Shown in pieces: positions 53,062-63,311 of a stretch of DNA of 64,000 nt. The notes beneath the pieces are model-generated. The model was not told where the DNA came from. It was given only the letters and a program-made list of their open reading frames with translations, and did no database searches. A program made the position numbers and the translations under genes. The DNA is from Pseudomonadales bacterium (GTDB lineage: Bacteria > Pseudomonadota > Gammaproteobacteria > Pseudomonadales > Porticoccaceae): positions 124,001 through 188,000 of the forward strand of contig JACKOF010000002.1 in assembly GCA_024234435.1 (NCBI GenBank), read 5' to 3'. The stretch's first letter is position 1, and each line of letters starts with the position of its first letter.

Positions 53062-55539
53062 ATGGATCAGCAATATCACCCCGAAAAAATTGAAGCCGCA
53101 ACACAGCAGTTCTGGCAGGACGAAAAAAGCTTTCTGGTAACGGCAGACAAGAGCAAAGAAAAATACTACTGCCTTGCCATGTTCCCCTACCCCAGCGGCA
53201 AACTGCACATGGGGCATGTGAGAAACTACACCATTGCCGACGTGATCGCTCGCTATCACCGCATGCTGGGCAAGAATGTTTTGCAGCCAATGGGTTGGGA
53301 TGCTTTCGGATTGCCCGCAGAAAATGCCGCCATTAAAAATAACACGGCTCCGGCAAAATGGACCTACGAAAATATCAATTACATGAAAACCCAGCTCAAA
53401 CAACTGGGTTTCGGCTATGACTGGAGCCGTGAACTGGCTACCTGTCAGCCCGATTACTACCGCTGGGAACAGTGGTTTTTTACCCGCCTCTACGAAAAAG
53501 GTTTGGTCTACAAGAAGACCGCTGCTGTCAACTGGTGCCCCAACGACCAGACTGTACTTGCCAATGAGCAGGTTATTGACGGCTGCTGCTGGCGTTGCGA
53601 TACAACGGTGGAGCGCAAGGAAATCCCTCAGTGGTTTATTAAGATTACAGCGTACGCCGAAGAGCTACTGAATGACCTCGACAAACTGGAGCAGTGGCCT
53701 GAGCAAGTTCGCACCATGCAGCGCAACTGGATTGGCAAGAGCCGCGGAGTTGAAATGACCTTTGCGCTTTCAGAACCGGTCGCCGAAATGGACAGCTTTG
53801 ATGTCTACACCACCCGCCCCGACACCATCATGGGTATCACCTACGTCAGTCTGGCGGCAGAGCATCCCATCGCCCTGGCTCTGGCAAAAGATAACCCCGA
53901 ACTCGCGGCCTTTATCTCCAGTTGCAAGGAAACTTCCGTTAAGGAAGCGGACATGGCCACCATGGAGAAGCGTGGTATGGCAACAGGTATTAACGCAACC
54001 CACCCCCTCACAGGCGAACAGGTGCCGGTTTGGGTGGGCAACTATGTGCTCATGGATTATGGCTCCGGTGCAGTGATGGCGGTACCCGCACACGACCAGC
54101 GAGACTTTGAGTTCGCCTCCAAATACAAGCTGCCCATCAAACAGGTTATTGCCCCCACCGAAGGCTCCGATAACATCTGCGATCTCGACTCATGTGCATT
54201 TACCGACAAGGGCGTGCTCATCAACTCCGGCGTCGACTTTGAAAACCTTGACGGACTTGACTTCGAACAGGCGTTCGATGCCATTGCCGCGCAACTTGAA
54301 AGCCTCGGCCGCGGCAAAGTCACTGTCAACTACCGACTGCGGGATTGGGGAGTTTCACGACAACGCTACTGGGGCTCTCCAATCCCTATGTTCAACCTCC
54401 CCGCAGGGGGCGAAATCCCGGTACCTGCCGACAGGCTTCCTGTGCGACTGCCGGAAGACGTCGAAATGGATGGCGTACAATCCCCCATAAAAGGCGATCC
54501 GGCGTGGCGAAAAGCTGAACTCAACGGGCAAGCTGTTGAACACGAAACGGATACCTTCGACACCTTTATGGAATCCAGCTGGTACTACGCCCGCTTTACC
54601 TGTCCCGATTATGACCAGGGCATGCTCGACAGCGACGCCGCCAACTACTGGCTGCCGGTAGATCAATATGTTGGTGGCATTGAACACGCTATTCTGCATC
54701 TGCTCTACGCCCGCTTCTTCCACAAGCTGATGCGCGATGAAGGACTGCTCAACTCCGATGAGCCATTTACCAGACTGCTCTGCCAGGGCATGGTGCTAAA
54801 AGACGGCGCAAAAATGTCGAAGTCAAAAGGCAATACGGTTGATCCGCAGCAACTGATCAACAGTTACGGCGCTGATACCGTAAGATTGTTTACCATGTTT
54901 GCTGCACCACCAGAGCAATCACTGGAGTGGAATGACAGCGCAGTAGAAGGGGCCAACCGCTTTTTGCGCAAACTGTGGAAAACAGTTTATCAACACAGGC
55001 AAGCCAGTCAGCCAGTCAATCCGGACTTCACCAGTCTCAACGAATCACAAAAGAACCTGCGCCGAAAAACTCATCAGACCATTGTCAAGGTTACTGACGA
55101 TTACGGTCGCCGACAAAGCTTCAACACTGCCATTGCAGCGACGATGGAACTGCTTAATGATGTCAGCCGCCTGAACGACCAATCCACCCAGGGGATTGCC
55201 GTGATACAGGAAGCTCTGGAAACCGCCGTACTCGTTCTGGCACCCGTTGCGCCGCATATATGTCATGCTCTCTGGATCGCATTGGGTCACAACACCCCGG
55301 TGATTGATGCCAGCTGGCCTCAGGTTGATGAAACCGCACTGACAAAAGAAACTCAAACCATCGTGGTTCAGGTGAACGGCAAAGTAAGAGGGCAATTGGA
55401 TGTGTCCGCCGACTCGGACAAGGATACCCTGGAAAAGCTGGCTTTGGCACACGAAAACGTACAGCGCTTTACGGCAGGACAAAGCATCCGTAAAGTAATC
55501 GTGGTACCCGGCAAACTAGTCAATGTGGTTGCCAACTAG
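53062..55539 (+). CDS. leuS: Leucyl-tRNA synthetase
   Basis: An 825-residue class Ia synthetase. HMGH (KLHMGHVRNYT) and KMSKS (KMSKSKGNTVD) catalytic motifs are intact, and the editing domain (TTRPDTIMGITYV) is present. It charges tRNA-Leu with leucine. Followed 20 bp later by lptE. Nothing unusual. Confidence 0.97.
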   Translation: MDQQYHPEKIEAATQQFWQDEKSFLVTADKSKEKYYCLAMFPYPSGKLHMGHVRNYTIADVIARYHRMLGKNVLQPMGWDAFGLPAENAAIKNNTAPAKWTYENINYMKTQLKQLGFGYDWSRELATCQPDYYRWEQWFFTRLYEKGLVYKKTAAVNWCPNDQTVLANEQVIDGCCWRCDTTVERKEIPQWFIKITAYAEELLNDLDKLEQWPEQVRTMQRNWIGKSRGVEMTFALSEPVAEMDSFDVYTTRPDTIMGITYVSLAAEHPIALALAKDNPELAAFISSCKETSVKEADMATMEKRGMATGINATHPLTGEQVPVWVGNYVLMDYGSGAVMAVPAHDQRDFEFASKYKLPIKQVIAPTEGSDNICDLDSCAFTDKGVLINSGVDFENLDGLDFEQAFDAIAAQLESLGRGKVTVNYRLRDWGVSRQRYWGSPIPMFNLPAGGEIPVPADRLPVRLPEDVEMDGVQSPIKGDPAWRKAELNGQAVEHETDTFDTFMESSWYYARFTCPDYDQGMLDSDAANYWLPVDQYVGGIEHAILHLLYARFFHKLMRDEGLLNSDEPFTRLLCQGMVLKDGAKMSKSKGNTVDPQQLINSYGADTVRLFTMFAAPPEQSLEWNDSAVEGANRFLRKLWKTVYQHRQASQPVNPDFTSLNESQKNLRRKTHQTIVKVTDDYGRRQSFNTAIAATMELLNDVSRLNDQSTQGIAVIQEALETAVLVLAPVAPHICHALWIALGHNTPVIDASWPQVDETALTKETQTIVVQVNGKVRGQLDVSADSDKDTLEKLALAHENVQRFTAGQSIRKVIVVPGKLVNVVAN

Positions 55540-55559
55540 AAGACAATAAAGGAATTTTC

Positions 55560-56108
55560 ATGAACAACTTATTTCGCAGTGGTATTGCCCTTATTCTGTC
55601 TGTTCTGCTCGTCAGCGGTTGCGGCTGGCACCTCCGCGGCCATAACGATGCGTTGCAGAATGTTCAAAGCGTCCACATTAGTGGTCGCAACCTGCAAAGC
55701 CCGTTGATCCAAACACTTAAACGGGATCTGAAATCCATCGATGTCGTTCTGTCAACAGATGCAGCCTCAGCACAATACAGCATTATCATCCTCGATGAGC
55801 GCTCCAGCCGCCGCACAGCAACCGTTAGCGCCAGCGCCCGTGTTGCCGAATACCAACTTACCGAAGAGGTCGACCTGTTGATTCTGGGTGCTGATGGCAT
55901 CCAGCAAATGCCCAGAACCACTCTGACACTGGAGCGTGTGTTTGAGTTTGATGAAGACAACGTGCTGGCAAAAGATGACGAAATGGAATTGTTGAGACAC
56001 GAAATGCGCGCTAACCTGTCCCGGCAAATTATTGACCGCTTACGCCTAATAAGCAGCAGACCGGCAAATGCAAAGCCTGCTGTGACTGAAGATGCGCCTG
56101 AAAGCTGA
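55560..56108 (+). CDS. lptE: LPS-assembly lipoprotein LptE
   Basis: A 182-residue lipoprotein. The lipobox is LVSGCGWHLRG, and the mature part has the LptE strand/helix layout. It works with LptD in placing lipopolysaccharide in the outer membrane. The leuS-lptE-holA order is standard in gammaproteobacteria. Overlaps holA by 17 bp. Confidence 0.93.
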   Translation: MNNLFRSGIALILSVLLVSGCGWHLRGHNDALQNVQSVHISGRNLQSPLIQTLKRDLKSIDVVLSTDAASAQYSIIILDERSSRRTATVSASARVAEYQLTEEVDLLILGADGIQQMPRTTLTLERVFEFDEDNVLAKDDEMELLRHEMRANLSRQIIDRLRLISSRPANAKPAVTEDAPES

Positions 56109-57144
56109 ACAACTCGACAACCACCTTTCGCGAGACGCTCTGGCATCCGTTTACCTGATCAGCGGTGACGAATCACTGCTCGTGCAAGAGGCCTCGGATC
56201 AAATCAGAGCATCAGCTGTTGAGCAGGGCTTCGCTGATCGCGAACTGTTCCACACAGACAGCAACTTTGACTGGAATCAGGTTCTCACTGAAGCAAACAG
56301 CCTATCGCTGTTTTCCGCCAAGAAGATTCTTGAAATCCGACTCACCAATGGCAAGCCCGGCGATAAAGGGTCCCGACTCATACAGGAATATCTCGACAAC
56401 CCCAACCCGGACACACTGTTGCTGATGATCGCCCCCAAGCTGGATGCCAGTAGTGTTCGTAGCAAGTGGGTCAAACTCATTGAGTCTACGGGTATATTTA
56501 TCCAGATCTGGCCCGTCACGCCAGCACAGCTGCCACGCTGGATCGGCAACCGATTGAAACTGGCGGGTATTCGCGCCAATTCCCAAGCCATTGAAATTCT
56601 GGCCGACCGGGTAGAAGGCAATCTATTGGCCGCAGTGCAGGAAATTGAGAAACTCAAACTACTGGTGCCTGATGGTGACGTGGACGCCAAAACCATGTCC
56701 ACCGTGGTTGCTGACAGCGCTCGCTACGATGTTTTCTCTCTGGTGGACAAGGCGCTCGCTGGCGACGCGCAAAGTGCCAGCAGAACCCTGCGCGGACTCC
56801 GGGACGAAGGCAGTGAAGCAACGGTTATCCTCTGGTCCCTGACCAGAGAGATTCGCACGCTGCTAACCGTGTCCGAAGCTCATAGCCAGGGTGAACATCT
56901 TGACTGGGCGCTGAAGAATGCAGGGGTGTGGGACAAGCGAAAGCCCCTGGTAAAGAGTGCCGCCCGCCGTCTCAGACCTGCTACGCTGAGGCAAATGCTG
57001 CGCCTGTGTGGCGGCATTGACCGCGCGATCAAGGGCATGCGCGTTGCAAACCCCTGGGATGATTTGAGCACTCTGGTGTTGATGCTATCCGGCTCCAATA
57101 GCCTGCACCCACAAAATCTTCGCTTTTCCCTGCAAGACAGTTAA
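56092..57144 (+). CDS. holA: DNA polymerase III subunit delta
   Basis: A 350-residue clamp-loader subunit. VYLISGDESLLVQEASDQI at the N-terminus and the AAA-like central part (LLLMIAPKLD, GVFIQIWPV-like segment) are typical. It opens the beta clamp during loading. Starts within lptE. Confidence 0.94.
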   Translation: MRLKAEQLDNHLSRDALASVYLISGDESLLVQEASDQIRASAVEQGFADRELFHTDSNFDWNQVLTEANSLSLFSAKKILEIRLTNGKPGDKGSRLIQEYLDNPNPDTLLLMIAPKLDASSVRSKWVKLIESTGIFIQIWPVTPAQLPRWIGNRLKLAGIRANSQAIEILADRVEGNLLAAVQEIEKLKLLVPDGDVDAKTMSTVVADSARYDVFSLVDKALAGDAQSASRTLRGLRDEGSEATVILWSLTREIRTLLTVSEAHSQGEHLDWALKNAGVWDKRKPLVKSAARRLRPATLRQMLRLCGGIDRAIKGMRVANPWDDLSTLVLMLSGSNSLHPQNLRFSLQDS

Positions 57145-57231
57145 CCTCCTTACTGGCCATTCTCCATGCGGGTTGTTTATACTCCATCATAAGCAGGCCA
57201 GTTTCTGTTGACTCATTGTGAGGGCTAGATC

Positions 57232-57975
57232 ATGGCATCAAAAAGCAAGAGCGCACCAAAGAGCACAAAAAAGAGCGCCACAAAAAAAACCTCATCTGCC
57301 AAAAAAAACACCGGCAATGAAGATAGCTCCCTACTGGACAGTCTCCTGGAAGGCAACTTTGGCTCACTGTTGGGCGGAGTAAAAAACATTCCCGGCCAGG
57401 CCATGAAAATAGCGACTGAAATGACCTGGGATCAGGCTGCCAAACTGATGAAGCACTCCCCCGAGCAAATGGAGCGGATGGGCAAGGCGGGAACATCACT
57501 CAAGGACCTTCGCGAAGTAACAGGGTTAACCATTGCCGAACTTTCTGAAGCGATAGACCTGAAAAACCCCGACTTACTAAAAGCGGTAGAAGAAGGTAAA
57601 ACCGCATTACCTTTCGAAATCATTCTTCGTCTGGCCTCATTTTATGCACGTAACGACCCTATCCCTTTTATTCTTCGTTACGCCAACACCTACAATCCCC
57701 GTATTGCAAACCTGCTAAAAAAACTGGGCCTGCACCGGCTCACCATGCAGGCTGAGCGAGAAGTTCTGTTTCTGAACATTTATCGCAGTCAGGACGCCAG
57801 CAGAAAATTGTCTGATGAAGGCTTTGAAAGGGTTCGTGCATTTACGCAACAAGCCTTTGAAATGTCTCTTCACTTTGTGGCAGAGCAGGAACACATCGTT
57901 ACCAGTAACGGTAGTACAGAAAAAAACAAAAGCGGTAACAGTACGGACGGCGGAACGGCAAAAAAGCCAGGGTAA
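57232..57975 (+). CDS. Helix-turn-helix protein with lysine-rich N-terminus, hypothetical
   Basis: A 247-residue protein. The first 30 residues are almost all Lys, Ser, Thr and Ala (KSKSAPKSTKKSATKKTSSAK), like a histone-like tail. A central XRE-type helix-turn-helix is visible around residues 95-120 (LKDLREVTGLTIAELSEAIDL), followed by a helical region (FYARNDPIPFILRYANTYN). Probably a DNA-binding regulator; no target known. Single gene between holA and the hemolysin-family operon. Confidence 0.8.
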   Translation: MASKSKSAPKSTKKSATKKTSSAKKNTGNEDSSLLDSLLEGNFGSLLGGVKNIPGQAMKIATEMTWDQAAKLMKHSPEQMERMGKAGTSLKDLREVTGLTIAELSEAIDLKNPDLLKAVEEGKTALPFEIILRLASFYARNDPIPFILRYANTYNPRIANLLKKLGLHRLTMQAEREVLFLNIYRSQDASRKLSDEGFERVRAFTQQAFEMSLHFVAEQEHIVTSNGSTEKNKSGNSTDGGTAKKPG

Positions 57976-58197
57976 TAACCTCCACCATTAACCAATTCGC
58001 AACCACAGCAAGCACCGTTTGTTACGGCACACTCGCACCTTGTTGAAAAGCGCGGATACTATTCTTTTTTCTCGGCAACTTGCTCCAGCCTTGTTGCGCT
58101 CCGCGTCACAAAAATCGAACGCGCTATTCAGCCATAAGGTTTCCTTAAGTTTTACACCCTATTGTGCACCGGTAAGGATAACGATCGGAGTATCAAC

Positions 58198-58914
58198 ATG
58201 CCTGTGCCAGCAAGCTCACAACTCAACAGCAACCACACTGCTGCGCGCCAAGCAAGCACGGACCCTCGCGCATTTCAGTTACACTCCCGCCAGTCAGTAG
58301 AACGAATCCGGCTGGAATCCTATATCTCCAGCAAATATCACCAGGTTCACGAGGCGTCCATCTCTGAATTTCTGCCGCTCCTGCTTGAAATGCGAGGAAT
58401 ACAAACCGAAGGCTGCCTGGGATTAAGGCCCGGTTGTTTCAAGCCCATGTTTCTCGAGCAATACCTGAAATCACCTGTCGAGCAACAGGTCGCGCGACTC
58501 ACTCAGCAACCGATTGACCGCCACGCCCTGGTAGAGGTAGGCAATCTGGCTGCAACAAGAAAGGGGTCATGGATACCATTGTTTGTTGTTATGTCTATGG
58601 CACTGTACGAAGCAGGCTTTGAATGGATGGTATTCACCGTTACACAAGAAGTTGAACGACTGATGCACTTTCTGAACTTTCAACCACGCTACCTTGCCCC
58701 GGCTGACCCCGTTTGCCTTGAGAACAACCAGCAGCTTTGGGGACGTTATTACGAACACAATCCCCGCGTCATGGTTGGCAATTTGCGCTGCGCCGCCATC
58801 ACGGTAAAGGAAAAAACAACCCTCGCATCAATAGCTCACCATCACAGCCAGGCAATAGAGACGATCGCCGAATCCCTGCTGAACTACCGCCGTTTACCGG
58901 AAACGTTAAAGTGA
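58198..58914 (+). CDS. Thermostable hemolysin family protein
   Basis: A 238-residue protein (GGAG eight nt before ATG 58198; the frame open to 58162 is not preferred). LRPGCFKPMFLEQYLKSPVEQQ and HALVEVGNLAATRKGSWIPLF match the T_hemolysin family, which has a GNAT-like fold; GFEWMVFTVTQEVERLM is the helix that follows. Despite the name, the family is probably an acyltransferase, since it regularly sits next to an acyl-adenylating enzyme as here. Its stop overlaps the next ATG by one base (TGATG). Confidence 0.85.
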   Translation: MPVPASSQLNSNHTAARQASTDPRAFQLHSRQSVERIRLESYISSKYHQVHEASISEFLPLLLEMRGIQTEGCLGLRPGCFKPMFLEQYLKSPVEQQVARLTQQPIDRHALVEVGNLAATRKGSWIPLFVVMSMALYEAGFEWMVFTVTQEVERLMHFLNFQPRYLAPADPVCLENNQQLWGRYYEHNPRVMVGNLRCAAITVKEKTTLASIAHHHSQAIETIAESLLNYRRLPETLK

Positions 58915-60419
58915 TGATCAGTATTTTAAACAGGCTGACGTGTATTGCAGATAATCTACCGGAAAATCAGCCCGCACTCACCGATGGTATCTCCAGCCTG
59001 TCTTATAAAACGCTGGTGGAGCGTATCGAACAGGTCTCGCGCTGGCTGCAAAAAAGCGGGATTCAATCACTTGCGCTTTATGGCGACAACAGTATCGACT
59101 GGGTAGTCACGGATCTGGCATGCCAGCAGGCAAATGTTGTCTGTATCCCGCTGCCAACTTTTTTCAGTGTCAAACAAATCCGCCGCTGCCTGGAAGCGGG
59201 TGGGATTCGAACGGTACTCAATCAGCCGGACAGTAAATTCCAGAGGGTCGATCTGCCGATTCAGGCACAGATATCACTTGCCGACATTGGCATTGCATCC
59301 GGTTTCGAGCTACTAACTCTATCCGCCAAGAAAACGGCCGAGCTTCCTGACAAGACCCGGAAAGTCACATTCACCTCCGGTTCAACCGGAGCACCCAAAG
59401 GTGTCTGCCTCAGCACAAATCAGCAATGGCGGGTTGCTGAATCCCTCGCCAACACCATAGGCATTAATCAACCAAGACATTTGTGTCTGCTGCCCCTGAG
59501 CACGCTGCTCGAAAATATTGCCGGCATATACACGCCTCTGCTGAGTGGTGGCACCATACTGCTACCAGGCGATGCAGAACGGGGTATGTCCGGCAGTTCA
59601 AGCATCAATGTCTCTGCCTTACTGCAATGTATCGACAAAACCTCGCCAACAACCATGATCCTGATCCCTCAGTTGCTCACGGCACTCACTGCCGCCTGCC
59701 AACAGGGCTGGCAGCCACCAGCGTCATTACAGTTTGTAGCCGTTGGCGGGGGCAGGGTTTCCCCTGAATCTATCCGTCTCGCCCGTCAGTACGGATTGCC
59801 GGTATTCCAGGGCTACGGTCTGTCCGAATGTGGCTCGGTGGTGGCACTCAATACAGCAGATCGCAACAGTAACGATGCTGTTGGAGCGGCACTGCCCCAC
59901 TGCTCTGTCACGATAGAAAACTCGGAGATTGTTGTGTCCGGCGCCAGCCACCTGGGTTACCTGGGAGAACCGGACAGCTGGTACCCGGACAAAGTCTACA
60001 CCGGCGACAAGGGGGAATTCGTCAACGGGTTACTGCATGTCAATGGTCGCCTGAAAAACCTTTTGATCACCAGCTTTGGACGCAACGTGAGTCCGGAGTG
60101 GGTTGAATCGGAACTGATGTCACAACCACTACTGAGTCATTGCATGATAGTGGGTGACGCCAGACCATACCTGACCGCCTTGATCAGTGCACCGGCCCAG
60201 ATCGCAGACGCAACCATTGAGGCATGGGTGCAGCACACCAATGAAAAGCTCCCCGACTATGCCAAAGTTGCGTGCTGGATAAGAGTTAATGGCGGGCAGC
60301 TACAGCCTTACACCACAGCAAACGGCCGACTAAAACGCCAATGTGTAGAAAACAAATTTTCAGCATTACTTGATGAATGCTATGAACAAGCACCGTTGCT
60401 TTCCCAACAAAATCAGTAA
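58914..60419 (+). CDS. AMP-dependent acyl synthetase/ligase
   Basis: About 501 residues from ATG 58914. ANL superfamily motifs: TFTSGSTGAPKG (P-loop), GYGLSECGS, YTGDKGEF and the hinge INGRLKNLL-like VNGRLKNLLIT. It activates a carboxylic acid, probably a fatty acid, with ATP. Overlaps the hemolysin-family gene, so the two are coupled; the acyl product may be passed to that GNAT-like protein (inference). Confidence 0.9.
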   Translation: MISILNRLTCIADNLPENQPALTDGISSLSYKTLVERIEQVSRWLQKSGIQSLALYGDNSIDWVVTDLACQQANVVCIPLPTFFSVKQIRRCLEAGGIRTVLNQPDSKFQRVDLPIQAQISLADIGIASGFELLTLSAKKTAELPDKTRKVTFTSGSTGAPKGVCLSTNQQWRVAESLANTIGINQPRHLCLLPLSTLLENIAGIYTPLLSGGTILLPGDAERGMSGSSSINVSALLQCIDKTSPTTMILIPQLLTALTAACQQGWQPPASLQFVAVGGGRVSPESIRLARQYGLPVFQGYGLSECGSVVALNTADRNSNDAVGAALPHCSVTIENSEIVVSGASHLGYLGEPDSWYPDKVYTGDKGEFVNGLLHVNGRLKNLLITSFGRNVSPEWVESELMSQPLLSHCMIVGDARPYLTALISAPAQIADATIEAWVQHTNEKLPDYAKVACWIRVNGGQLQPYTTANGRLKRQCVENKFSALLDECYEQAPLLSQQNQ

Positions 60420-60448
60420 GCCGTTCGAGAAACCACGCAGGATCCGCT

Positions 60449-61120
60449 ATGAACTTTTACGACAAACTCAATATTGCCACCACTGATGAGCGCGAATACC
60501 TGCTGGCGGCACCCATCATTCAAAACTGCCTCTCCGGTGATATCAAGCTGCAAGACTACGTTGCCTTTTTGCAGCAAGCCTACCACCATGTAAAGCACAC
60601 TACCCCGCTGCTGATGGCCACGGGTTCACGTCTACCTGAATCGAAGGAATGGCTGCGCAACGCAGTTGCCGAATACATCGAAGAAGAGCTCGGACATCAG
60701 GAGTGGATTTTGAATGACATCGCTGCCTGCGGCTACGACAAGGAAAAGGCGCGTCATTCCACCCCCAATTTTTCCACTGAGCTGATGGTGTCATACGCTT
60801 ATGACACCATCACCCGAATCAGTCCGTTAGGATTTTTTGGCATGGTGCAGGTGCTCGAAGGAACCAGTATTGCTATTGCCGACGCGGCAGCAAGCAACAT
60901 ACAAATAGCGCTTGATTTACCCGGCAACGCCTTCAGCTATCTGAAATCTCACGGCGCGCTTGACCAGGAGCACATCAAATTCTTTGAGGGCCTGATGAAT
61001 CAGATCTCTGACCCGAATGAGCAAAAACTGATTATTCATACCGCGGGTCGTTTTTATCGCTTGTACGGCGATATTTTTCGAGAACTGTCGGCAGAGCAAG
61101 CCCAATTGATTGCGGCGTAG
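60449..61120 (+). CDS. Haem-oxygenase-like diiron (TenA/HDO superfamily) protein
   Basis: A 223-residue all-helical protein. Candidate metal ligands are His in AYHHVKH (45-50), Glu and His in YIEEELGHQEW (76-86), and the late ALDQEHIKFF (D..H). This EX..H and D..H pattern is that of haem-oxygenase-like diiron oxygenases, which include fatty-acid decarboxylase UndA; it is often annotated as TenA-like. With an acyl ligase next door, an acyl oxidation or decarboxylation is a fair hypothesis, not proven. Confidence 0.8.
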   Translation: MNFYDKLNIATTDEREYLLAAPIIQNCLSGDIKLQDYVAFLQQAYHHVKHTTPLLMATGSRLPESKEWLRNAVAEYIEEELGHQEWILNDIAACGYDKEKARHSTPNFSTELMVSYAYDTITRISPLGFFGMVQVLEGTSIAIADAAASNIQIALDLPGNAFSYLKSHGALDQEHIKFFEGLMNQISDPNEQKLIIHTAGRFYRLYGDIFRELSAEQAQLIAA

Positions 61121-61131
61121 GCGAGCACAAG

Positions 61132-61815
61132 ATGAAAAACAACCGACCGATAACACCGTTAATCAGGCAGCAGCTTATCTGGCCAGCAGTGCTTTTGCTG
61201 GCGCTCATCGCAAATCTGTCACAAGCCGCTGCATCGGTTACGCAAACCAGGGCGCGCTGTCTTTCGTGCCACAGTATCGACACCGGAGTCGATAGCGGAA
61301 CCGATAGTCCAACCGCAGATTTTCCTGGACCACAACTCGGCGGGTTTTCAGAAAAATACATCGCCGAACAACTGAAAAACTTTCAATCTGGCCTGAGAGG
61401 GGCCGGAAATCCATCGGCAAATGCCATGAGCAAAGCCGCCGCTGAACTGACGGAACGTGAGATCCGGGATTTGGCGAAATGGGCATCGTCACACAACAGC
61501 CAAAAACTGCTCAATTATCAGGCAGGCATCACATCACCCGGCGCACAGCTTTATGCCGAAAAATGCCGCGGGTGCCATAACAGCTTTATGGGCAGAACAA
61601 TGACCGGCAGCCCGCGTCTGGACTATCTGAATGCGGATTACATTGCCAGGCAATTGCAGCTGTTCAGGCACGACTTCAGAACCTTCAGCAACCCGACAAA
61701 ACATCAAACAAAAATGCTCAGTGTGGTAAAAGCACTTTCCAAAGCGCAATTGAATCAGCTCATAACCTTTGTCAGCGACATATCACCCGCCAATGGCAAC
61801 GAGGCCCTTGAATGA
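61132..61815 (+). CDS. Dihaem cytochrome c
   Basis: A 227-residue exported protein. Signal peptide (LIWPAVLLLALIANLSQA) followed by two CxxCH haem sites, CLSCH and CRGCH, each with a downstream methionine (e.g. MTGSPRLDYLNADY). The two-domain pattern resembles cytochrome c4. It would transfer electrons in the periplasm. It starts 11 bp after the diiron gene, suggesting electron delivery to or from that enzyme's pathway (inference). Confidence 0.92.
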   Translation: MKNNRPITPLIRQQLIWPAVLLLALIANLSQAAASVTQTRARCLSCHSIDTGVDSGTDSPTADFPGPQLGGFSEKYIAEQLKNFQSGLRGAGNPSANAMSKAAAELTEREIRDLAKWASSHNSQKLLNYQAGITSPGAQLYAEKCRGCHNSFMGRTMTGSPRLDYLNADYIARQLQLFRHDFRTFSNPTKHQTKMLSVVKALSKAQLNQLITFVSDISPANGNEALE

Positions 61816-62606
61816 AACTGGAACAAAAAAAAGTGCTCATCACTGGTGCGACAGGTGGTATAGGAATGGCGGTTGCTCAGGCACTGGCATCAAAAGGTTG
61901 CCAGCTGTTACTCACGGGCAGAGATCATAGCAAGCTCGACAAACTAGCGACCTCACTGAGCGGCAGTGGGCATTCAACTCTGGTAACCGACTTGAATGAA
62001 AGCGAAGGCCTGAAGTTACTGCACGCTGCAGCAGAGGCGTTTGAGATCGATATTATGATCAATAGCATGGGTATTAATCAGCTCTCATTACTGAGCGAAT
62101 CGTCAGAAAACGATATTGAAAACATCATGACGACCAACCTGACAACACCCATCCTCGTATGCAAGACCATGCTTCCACTGCTCATTGAAAAGTCAGACAC
62201 CGCCATCGTCAACATCGGTTCGATTCTGGGCAGCATTGGTTATGCGGGCTCGTCCGTTTACTGTGCCAGCAAATTTGGCCTGCGAGGATTTACCGAATCA
62301 TTGCGCAGAGAACTCTCTGATAAATCCCTGCGTATTATTTATTTTGCCCCGCGAGCCACCGATACAGAACTCAACAGCGACGCCATGCAGCAGATGAACA
62401 AAGCGTTGGGCAACACCACTGATACGCCCGAATGGGTGGCAGGCGAACTGGTAAAGGTGCTGGAGAAGAAAAAGTCATGCCACCGCTATCTGGGTTGGCC
62501 GGAATCACTCTTTGTGCGAATCAATGCGTTACTGCCTCACTGGGTTGATCAATCATTGGCCAAACAACTGGCCACCATCAAACGCTATGCAAAGGCTTCC
62601 CGCTAA
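61812..62606 (+). CDS. Short-chain dehydrogenase/reductase
   Basis: A 264-residue SDR. NAD(P) motif TGATGGIGM, NSMG and the catalytic YxxxK in SSVYCASKFGLRGF. Overlaps cytochrome c by 4 bp (ATGA). Probably reduces or oxidises an acyl or hydroxy-acyl product of the operon; substrate unknown. Confidence 0.9.
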   Translation: MKLEQKKVLITGATGGIGMAVAQALASKGCQLLLTGRDHSKLDKLATSLSGSGHSTLVTDLNESEGLKLLHAAAEAFEIDIMINSMGINQLSLLSESSENDIENIMTTNLTTPILVCKTMLPLLIEKSDTAIVNIGSILGSIGYAGSSVYCASKFGLRGFTESLRRELSDKSLRIIYFAPRATDTELNSDAMQQMNKALGNTTDTPEWVAGELVKVLEKKKSCHRYLGWPESLFVRINALLPHWVDQSLAKQLATIKRYAKASR

Positions 62607-62639
62607 ACCAAACCTTACAAACTTAAAGGAGTACATAGG

Positions 62640-63287
62640 ATGCACCTGTATAAATCGCTAATCGCTGTGGTCATACTGATAACATCCGGATTTATTCTGG
62701 CAGCAGAGTCCGACCAGGAAGCGATTGTCTACCTGCAAAAACACTGGGCAGAAAATAACTATCAGATGAGTGGGAAATTACAAAAAGAGGCCTTTGTTGC
62801 ACTGATCGAAGAAGCCGATAAACTGGTTTCTCAATTCCCGGAAAGCGCCGGGGTTTTTATCTGGCGAGGTATTATTGAATCGACCTATGCGGGGGTAAAA
62901 GGGGGACTCAGCGCATTGAAATACGCCAAGGCAGCCAAAGCTGACCTTGAAAAAGCGTTAGAGCTGGATGCCAATGCCCTCGACGGTTCGGCCTATACCA
63001 GTCTTGGCACTCTGTATTTCAACGTACCTGGCTGGCCACTGGGTTTCGGCGACGACGATAAGGCGGAAGAACTGCTGAAAAAAGCTCTGTCGATCAACCC
63101 GGACGGCCTGGACCCCAACTATTTTTATGCTGACTACTTGCGAAAAGAAGGTCAATATAAGGAGGCAGAAAACTACTTCAAAAAGGCTCTGAAGGCCGAA
63201 CCAAGGCCTGGCCGTGAAGTAGCTGACCAGGGAAGAAGGGCGGAGATCAACGCTGCGCTGATCGATATCGCCCGACACCTGCGCTAA
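62640..63287 (+). CDS. Exported TPR protein, hypothetical
   Basis: A 215-residue protein with signal peptide (SLIAVVILITSGFILAAES) and TPR-like helices (AKADLEKALELDANALDGSAYTSLGTLYF, DKAEELLKKALSINPDG, GQYKEAENYFKKALKAEP). AAGGAG lies ten nt before the ATG. Likely a periplasmic protein-interaction scaffold of this operon. Confidence 0.85.
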   Translation: MHLYKSLIAVVILITSGFILAAESDQEAIVYLQKHWAENNYQMSGKLQKEAFVALIEEADKLVSQFPESAGVFIWRGIIESTYAGVKGGLSALKYAKAAKADLEKALELDANALDGSAYTSLGTLYFNVPGWPLGFGDDDKAEELLKKALSINPDGLDPNYFYADYLRKEGQYKEAENYFKKALKAEPRPGREVADQGRRAEINAALIDIARHLR

Positions 63288-63311
63288 CTCGAAACAAAAA
63301 GGTCATGGCAG